Source: Ditylenchus dipsaci
Lineage: Eukaryota; Nematoda; Chromadorea; Rhabditida; Anguinidae
NCBI GenBank assembly: GCA_004194705.1
Contig: SADC01000159.1
Coordinates: 1 to 64,000 of the forward strand
Length of the DNA: 64,000 nucleotides
Direction: 5' to 3'
Of the stretch, positions 57,746 to 64,000 are shown piece by piece. The translations under genes and the position numbers were made by a program. A model generated the notes under the pieces. The model did no database searches. It was not told the DNA's origin and was given only the letters and a program-made list of their open reading frames with translations. Within the stretch, counting starts at the first letter, position 1. Every line of letters begins with the position of its first letter.

Positions 57746-58633
57746 TTTAGGATGTTGAAAAGTGTATGTTAAGATGAGGGCGTGGGGGTTGGTGCGATAT
57801 TTATTTTAAAAACACGTGATCATAGGGGTACCCACGGAGGAGGGGCGGGTGGCTAGCCGGGCTATAGCCGGGCGTAATAAGCCAAATGGCACTGGCAACC
57901 ACATATACATGTTTATACCACAGTTTCTATATGCGGAACGCCCTCAATAGTCTAAAATATTCAAAAATTATTACTTTTCCTTATATCTGACCAAAATTAA
58001 GTCAAAAATACCCTTAAAATTCCATAAAAGACCTTCATGAGTTTCAGTCAAAATTTTCAAAAAAGGTTCAATTTTTTAATTGGAAACTGTTTAGAAATTT
58101 TTATTTATCATGTTAAGCAGGAAAAAGTGATTAGAAGGTGTTTTTGGTGACTTTTAAAAATTTGTGTGCTGGGAGGGAGGGGGGTTGGTGTAAACGGGAT
58201 AAGTACCTTACATCATAAAAAAGCGATTTATTTGTATACGATTACACAAAAGCACAGATACAGCATATATTCACAGTGAGGGGCCTGTTCTAAAGTCGAC
58301 CAGGGGGCCCTTCCATATCTTGGCCAATTTGGGATGGTGGGACTTTTTTTTCAACTCCTCTTCAGAGATGCAGCTTTATTAGAAGGTGGGGATCTTATTA
58401 GAAGGTGGCTTTTTAAGCCTTACGTTTAACTTTCATATCTTTACAAATTAGACAATTTTTTACACAAAGCAATAAATTGAATTTGTCAAGATGTTTAATT
58501 ACTTGCTCATTTTTTCAATAAAAAATTTACATGCATACTTTGTAACTTTCAACTACAATATAGCGATTCGATTATGTTTTATGGCGCCGTAAAAAATCAC
58601 GACTCCATAAAAAATGTACCGACGTAGTGATAT

Positions 58634-58785
58634 ACAGTCAACTCGCTCCATAGTGTACACCCGCCATAGTGCACATACGTGTCCGATGTGGTTGGCCACC
58701 ACACAGTCAACTCTATTCAAAGTAACCCCCGCCATAGTGCACACCTGCCGCCGGTCCCTTGGGTGTGCATTATGGAGGGAAGCTA
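58634..58785. repeat. fragment of a pogo-like element
   Basis: Begins TA-CAGTCAACTCGCTCCATAG and repeats 'cgccatagtgcacac' and 'cagtcaactctattcaaagt', ending 'gtgcattatggagggaag'. Same terminal style as 15487-15911. Confidence 0.5.
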
Positions 58786-60089
58786 GTTTTTTTTGAAAAG
58801 CTAGTTTTTTAATTCTTGGACAAAATGCCAAGATTTTCAAAAAAATCTTTTCAAAATTTACGGGTTCTTTTAATTTTTTGCTTTTTTGGTATCGTTTAAA
58901 CAAAAAATGAACTTTTTAGAACAAAATTGCGCTATCTCAACGATCTATAATACATATCACACCAAACACAAAAGTGATAGAGCCTTAAATTTTGATAAAA
59001 ATATTTATCCTGTTTACCTATTAGCATCAAATGCCAACAATTACGAAGAAAGTAAAATTCAACAGTAGAACAAGAATTTATCAATAATCCAATAATCTTG
59101 ATCCTCTACATCGAAACACCTTGATTCAGCAACATTCAACACACACTCCGTACATAAGAGCTCTGAATAACTTTTTCTGTATTCTCATCTGGTTTCGGAG
59201 ACCGACTAGTCTTCTCTCATCCTTATTCTATTTGCCCGTAGCGCTTCTGTTGACTGCTCTGATAAAAGCCGCAGATTCAATGCTGGCGCAACTTCAACAT
59301 CTTTTCATCTTCAAAGAGGAACGAATATTTGGAGTATAGTCGTAAGTAACAAGAATAAAAATACATGGCTTTGAAAATACTTCTGACAGAGCACCCAAGA
59401 ATGAAATAGCGAATACTTTCAGGATACTTGCTAACCAGCTGGAGTTTGAGAAAGAGTTTCTGCTGTGTGTTTGATCGAAGGATCGAAAATCTTATATCCG
59501 AGAGGCTGTAAGCATCAAATAAAAAAGAATTGGAATAAGTGGAAAAACTCACAAGGCGAACAGATCTTAGTTAAGATTGCCGAACAACGTGAAGTTAGCT
59601 AAATATCCAGCCTGATTACTTTTGTAGTTTCTGAAAAAGTCCATATCTGGATAATCTTCGGTCCAAAAAAATTATATGAACAAAATCTCGTAGATCTTGA
59701 GCTGCGCTATAATGAAGTGCAAAAATAGTGCTGTAGCGCTCAACAATAAATCAAGATTTTTATCAAAATATTTGACTCTTGCCAAAAAGGTCGCACTCTC
59801 AAAAAATAATTTTTTTCACGAGGAAAGAAATTTTGGCTTGTGTATGGAATCCGCCCCACCCTCCGCAGAGTGATCGGATGGAAGAGATAACTAAGAGATA
59901 ACTAGAAGAGATGATGGAAGAGATAATGGAAGAGATAACGAGATAGACTTCATATCATTTGTTTTTTTTCAGCCCTCGGTTTAAAATTTTTTGGCTCTCT
60001 TCCCTGTTGATGCTGTCCTCTCTCGCTTTGGCCTTAGGTATCTTCTCTCTTCTGTTCCCGGCCAATCGATGTGATCGGCATTGACTATC

Positions 60090-60270
60090 TATACTTTTGC
60101 CTGCACCACAAGAGGCTGGGTTTGTAAATGCCCTCGACGCTAAGAGAATTATTACTCTTTGGTACTTATTGGCTCTCAAATAAGTGGCCCTGTTTTTGTC
60201 TCTTCCCACCCAATTCAGCCTTTTCACCTTTGAAATCACTTTTCCGGTCCTGCATGGCAAAATTATTGCA
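60090..60270. repeat. fragment of the poly-C/poly-G element family
   Basis: Matches 22455-22640 in order: 'gctgggtttg', 'acgctaagagaatta', 'actctttggtactta', 'agtggccctgtttt', 'tggcaaaattattgcat'. The poly-G terminus is missing. Confidence 0.7.
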
Positions 60271-61038
60271 TGAAAATGGTTTTGAGCAGTTATGAAAATG
60301 TAATTTTGAGGTCATTGGGTGGTTGTGATGCGTTGGCGAGTTTAGCGTTGGCGAGTTTTGGTTGACGACTTTTGCAGTTGGCAAGACGGTTTCGTCCTGG
60401 TTTTAAGTCAAAATTTGAAAAATTTGAATTGACGCCTTTGAATTTTGAAGGGATTAAGGGTCACAGGGTTTTAAAAAGGGTAAAACGGAATTTTGCAGCT
60501 AATTTCGTTCGCAGCTAATTCTCGTCAAAAGCGATAAAAAGACTAAAAAGCGATGAAATTTTATTTTTCTAACATTTGACTTTGAAAATTCAAAAAATAT
60601 TTTTGGCTGAAGTTAAGGTTGAATTTGTTTTGACAAGCTAGTCCAACTCCCGAGCTAACTTTGGCTGAGACAACTGGGCGAAAAAACGGTTTTTTATAAC
60701 TTTAGTCCACGGAAAGTGAAAAGACTAAAAAGCGATAAAAGAGACGAAATTTAATCGCTTTTGACATCCATTGGACATACCCAAAATCTTGACATCGACC
60801 CTAAATTTTGCCGATTTTGAAAAATAATCTGGCATGAATAATAGTAGAGGTTATACGGTACATAAAGCAGGTATACATCTACATGGCACAGTCTGCATTG
60901 TAGTATACTCTTTTATATAGTCAAGACTATATAAAAGTGTAGTCGAATTTTCCCGCAGGGAAGTTGTGAGCCGGCAAAATTGCCTCTGTGTCCTCGAATT
61001 TTTCTCGGCGCCCTTGGCGCCGACGGACTTCAAAATGA

Positions 61039-61132
61039 CTCCCCTGCTCTATTAACTCCCCGCTCTAAAAACTCTCCCTCTAGAAGGCATCCGAAAAATA
61101 ACTCCCGGGGGAGCTATTAGAGAAAATACGGC
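61039..61132. repeat. short relative of the TAAGCGCC element ends
   Basis: 'cccctgctctattaactccc' and 'ggagctattagagaaaatac' are inverted and mirror the ends of 3380-4171, with 'aactccc' in place of 'aagcgcc'. Confidence 0.6.
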
Positions 61133-61849
61133 ATATTTTCCTCCAAAAATTATATCTGCCTCAAACTTATCTGCCCCCAAAAAGTATACTTGTCTCAGCC
61201 AATGAAAGTGGGCCGTGGGTTTGATTCCCACTTAAGGCGCACATTAAGTCTTTTTGCAAAATCTAACCATTTCCAATTTTATTTATTTTGGGTGTCTTTT
61301 TGATTAAACATCTGTTCCTTGCACTTGTGTAACAAATTTTTTTACTTTGGTCTGCTTGCACATCTCCATGGCAACTCACTATTACAGTGGTCAGCAATAT
61401 AGTCCAATAGCCTTAATTTTGCACTAGAAGCATGCAAATTAATATTTTCGTCTGATTTCTATTTTAATTCCAATAAATGGACCATTTACTTTCCCTGCTA
61501 GAACCTGCTAATTTAAAAAACAGAGTTGCGAAATCAAAATTTGTCACTTGTCAGAGACTTTGCCAGATTCCTATCTGCCTACTACTCAATTTGCCAGATA
61601 CAAATCTTTTTGGTGCAGCTACTTCAAATCTACCTCAAAATGTCGTGCCCAATCTATTTGTGTGGCTGGATATGGCAGAAAATGCAGAATTTAATCCCGA
61701 GAGTGCTTCTGATTCAAGGTTGGTATTTTGCCATGGTCTAAAAACGTCCGATTTTTCCTAAACTGTCTTTGATTATCTCTGTTTACAGTCACTTTTTCGT
61801 ATGTGATCGTTCTTGGTTCTTTGACGCCTCATTTGTAATACAATTACCA

Positions 61850-62331
61850 TATATCTTCTAATAAGACCCCATGGGGTAGAGCTGTTCACGGAACGGGATC
61901 CCGTACGGCATCCTGTCCCGCCCACCCTAATTTTGGCCCAAAGTCACGTCCCGTTATCCCGCCCGGTGTTTCAAAAATCCGGTCCCGTTCCCGTTTTTCG
62001 CCCAATCCCGTTGGTCGTTTTCAGAAAAATTTTGTTTTTGAAACAGGCAATTTTATCTTATTTTTAAAGAGGGAGGGGTGACGTTAAGGGGTTGAGAAAT
62101 GAATTTCAAAACTTCGTGTGAAAAATCCTGACGGGTTCCATAATTATTTGATAAATTATACTTGTATATTATTTTGTAATGGGTTTCATTAGATAATTCT
62201 GAACGATTTAGTGAAACCCATCATAATACAATTGTTAGATTCTTCATTCAAAATATTTTTGCTTGGCATTTGTCAAATTTCGGAAATCTTCTAATAAGGC
62301 CCCATGGGTCCTTATTAGAACATATACGGTA
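61850..62331. mobile_element. element with 'CTTCTAATAAGGCCCCATGG' ends containing a nested MITE
   Basis: Left 'atcttctaataagaccccat', right 'cttctaataaggccccatgg' followed by 'tccttattagaacatatacg'. Inside, 62068-62275 is a diverged copy of the 43171 foldback (gtgaaacccatcat). 61880-62030 has repeated 'cccgt' and 'gtcccg' motifs. Confidence 0.5.
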
Positions 62332-62575
62332 TTTTAGATTTTATCTGGTGAGTAAAACTTGAAATTGCAAGATCGAAATTTTTGTCACACAATAACTGTC
62401 CCTGACTGTAGAATAATAATTTTTCCTTGATTTTCTACAATAATCGATGGGTTTCCAGACGACTAAAAATAACTCAGTGATCATTTTTGGCCTTTTTTAA
62501 ACGGGACAAAAAAACGTTCACCAACCATTCACCACACACCTTTCCCTATTATAAGACGGTTTTCGGCTTGTCCAG

Positions 62576-64000
62576 TCCCGGAGGATGTGACAGTAATGCC
62601 CGAGTCTGGTCATGGATAAAACACGCAGAATAATAGTTTCCAGATCCAAACTAGCTAGCCTCCTACCTCATGAATACACCCTTGCACAGCCCTACAACTA
62701 CTATGTCAAACTGGCAACTGGCTGGAAGCATTGCTCTTCGCCGATCACTTCAATGACTTTAAGTCTCAGCTGATTCTGCGCCATCTACTAGACCAGAACC
62801 ACAGCTTGGAATTGGTCGAAAACCATTGCTATCATTGTTTGGTGGATGGACTACTTAATGCTATTGACAGTTTTGGTGGTGATGACTCCAGTCAGGAGTT
62901 GAGCAGTAGAATTCGAACAATAGTCAAGGTAGTGGTCCAGATAGATGTAGTTTTCAACACTGATCTATTAGCCGGATTGATGCAGCAGGCTGTAGAGATG
63001 ATGAAGGAGGAACTTGACCAGTTGCTCAGGCATCACGTCGATCCGCTGATCCAGGTTTGACTTGATTAAATATGCCTTAGGCATGATTTTCAACCCAAAA
63101 GAGGAAAAATCAGGGCTGCCATATGTCCTTTTTAAAATATTTGTCTTTTCGGGGACCCCAAATCTTTACTTATTTTTAAAGTTTAGTCAAAATATTTTTT
63201 TTTTGCTTCAAAATGGCAATAAGCACTTGATAAAATGGCACTTTTTCCTTCAAATTCCTGTTTTCTGAGCAAATGTCCTTTTTTTAATTTTGAGATGGTA
63301 GCGCTGGGAAAAGCCATTTAGGTTGAAAAAGTGGCTTCCATGGCGCAGTGCGTAAGCGTTCGCGTTTTTTGGCCAAAAAAATGTTGCAGGTGCAAACCCA
63401 CGTGGTGGCACGCTATTTTTTTTGTCTTCTTCGGCGAGTTCTAGGATAGATTAGATTTGCTTGACGTCAGTTTCGGAATCAGCGACCAAATTACCCTCGA
63501 ACTGGCCAAACAAGCAAAATAAAGAGCATATCACCACGTGGGGTCGAACCTGAAACATTATTTGGGCCAAAAAACGCGCCATGGAGGCCACTTTTTTAAA
63601 ACTAAAGCCCTCCAACTTTAATCCACTTAATTTCAGCTACAAGACCTCCCATATTCGCAATGCCTAGTGACTACAGCGAAGAATTATCTGAGTTAATAAG
63701 CTGGAACAAAATTTTCCACTTCCTCCAAGTGCTTATCACCTGTCTATCTACCTCCAACCATCTTCACCCCTTGATCGCCAGAACAACTGTCTGGCTAAGC
63801 TCAGTAAATCCCACCTGAAACCTGAATTAGTCCACTTTATGGAGAGCGAAGCGAATGACCACCAGGATGCTACATCTCAACAGTACAACATTTCTTTGAT
63901 CAAATTGTGGTGGCTGTGCTAAAAGTGAGCCTAAGGGACAGAATATGCTTAATGAGAAGAAGCTTAGGAGATCAAAATTGTGGCATACACTCAGAGAATA
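62576..64000 (+). CDS. helix-rich protein, 5' part, runs off the window
   Basis: Exon 62576-63054 (acceptor ttgtccag, donor gtttga, phase 0) reads PEDVTVMPESGH, then RSKLASLLPHEYTLAQ, ALQLLCQTGNWLEALLFADH and LDQNHSLELVENHCYHCLVD, with helices to the end. The second exon begins at 63637 (LQDLPYSQCLVTTAKNYL), continues ISWNKIFHFLQVLITCLSTS and ends in FFDQIVVAVLKVSLRDRICL near the window edge. Frame changes near 62610, 62690, 63690, 63820 and 63880. The hydrophobic/polar pattern is that of an alpha-solenoid subunit, as in trafficking or scaffold complexes, but I cannot name it. A tRNA-like foldback lies in the intron. Confidence 0.65.
63334..63595. repeat. foldback element with tRNA-like arms (copy 3)
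   Basis: Left arm has 'ggcgcagtgcgtaagcgtt' and a B-box-like 'gcaggtgcaaacccacgtgg'; right arm 'catatcaccacgtggggtcg' and 'ggaggccactttttt'. Spacer 'cagcgaccaaattaccct' is shared with the other copies. In the intron 63055-63636. Confidence 0.7.

Larger units (their letters stand above)
57746..62575. other. repeat-rich intergenic DNA
   Basis: Contains the repeats at 58634, 60090, 61039 and 61850. 59880-59945 is a degenerate 'gaagagataa' tandem. Weak ORFs at 59121-59339 (one hydrophobic stretch) and 61477-61761 have no supporting splice sites or recognisable content. 61190-61245 has a B-box-like 'gtgggtttgattcccact' without an A box. Confidence 0.5.

Noticed and set aside
59121..59339. 72-codon ORF with a hydrophobic stretch
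   Set aside because: Single hydrophobic run in AT-rich DNA with no supporting exon, signal or poly(A) site.

Overview
The window is nuclear DNA from an invertebrate animal. Genes are split by GT-AG introns, several only 37-60 bp long. AATAAA signals follow several stop codons, intergenic DNA is AT-rich, and foldback or inverted-repeat elements are dense. There is no operon, ribosome-binding-site or rRNA logic. The proteins recognised are a rhodopsin-type GPCR and a PH domain joined to an actin fold. I cannot assign a phylum from sequence alone; short introns and TTTCAG-like acceptors would suit a nematode or another small-genome invertebrate.

Layout. 1-420 holds the 3' end of a plus-strand gene. 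About 4.2-10.2 kb is a divergent GPCR on the plus strand; a separate minus-strand gene (6.5-7.1 kb) lies in one of its introns. 10.3-11.5 kb encodes a tiny secreted cysteine-rich protein. 11.6-17.4 kb is mostly foldback elements plus one possible minus-strand ORF. 17.7-51.1 kb is best read as a single plus-strand gene. It begins with a predicted coiled coil. A very long acidic, Gln/Glu/Ser-rich region follows, with a recurring motif around KIKKMAGRFEEIA. The gene ends in a PH domain and a complete actin-like fold. 52.4-52.9 kb holds a small minus-strand gene, 56.9-57.7 kb a single-pass membrane protein, and 62.6 kb to the end the start of a helix-rich protein that leaves the window. The rest is repeats.

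The main result is the 33-kb gene. The intron phases I worked out match at every junction from the repeat region into the PH and actin exons. If they are one transcript, the product is a protein of roughly 5,700 residues that puts an actin-related fold and a PH module at the end of a long repetitive tail. I know of no characterised protein with this design, but I could not search.

A second general result is that coding regions carry more than 20 single-base frame breaks. Where an intact paralogous copy exists inside the window, the break is a one-base loss in a short homopolymer. This looks like uncorrected long-read assembly error rather than gene decay, so the coordinates below are exon-level and reading frames change within some exons.

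The mobile fraction consists almost entirely of non-autonomous palindromic elements: pogo/Tc1-like and mariner-like MITEs with TA duplications, elements whose two arms are tRNA-like, elements with poly-C/poly-G termini, and a family ending in TTGCCTTGGTCCCC. They lie between genes and in introns; none was found inside the long coding exons.
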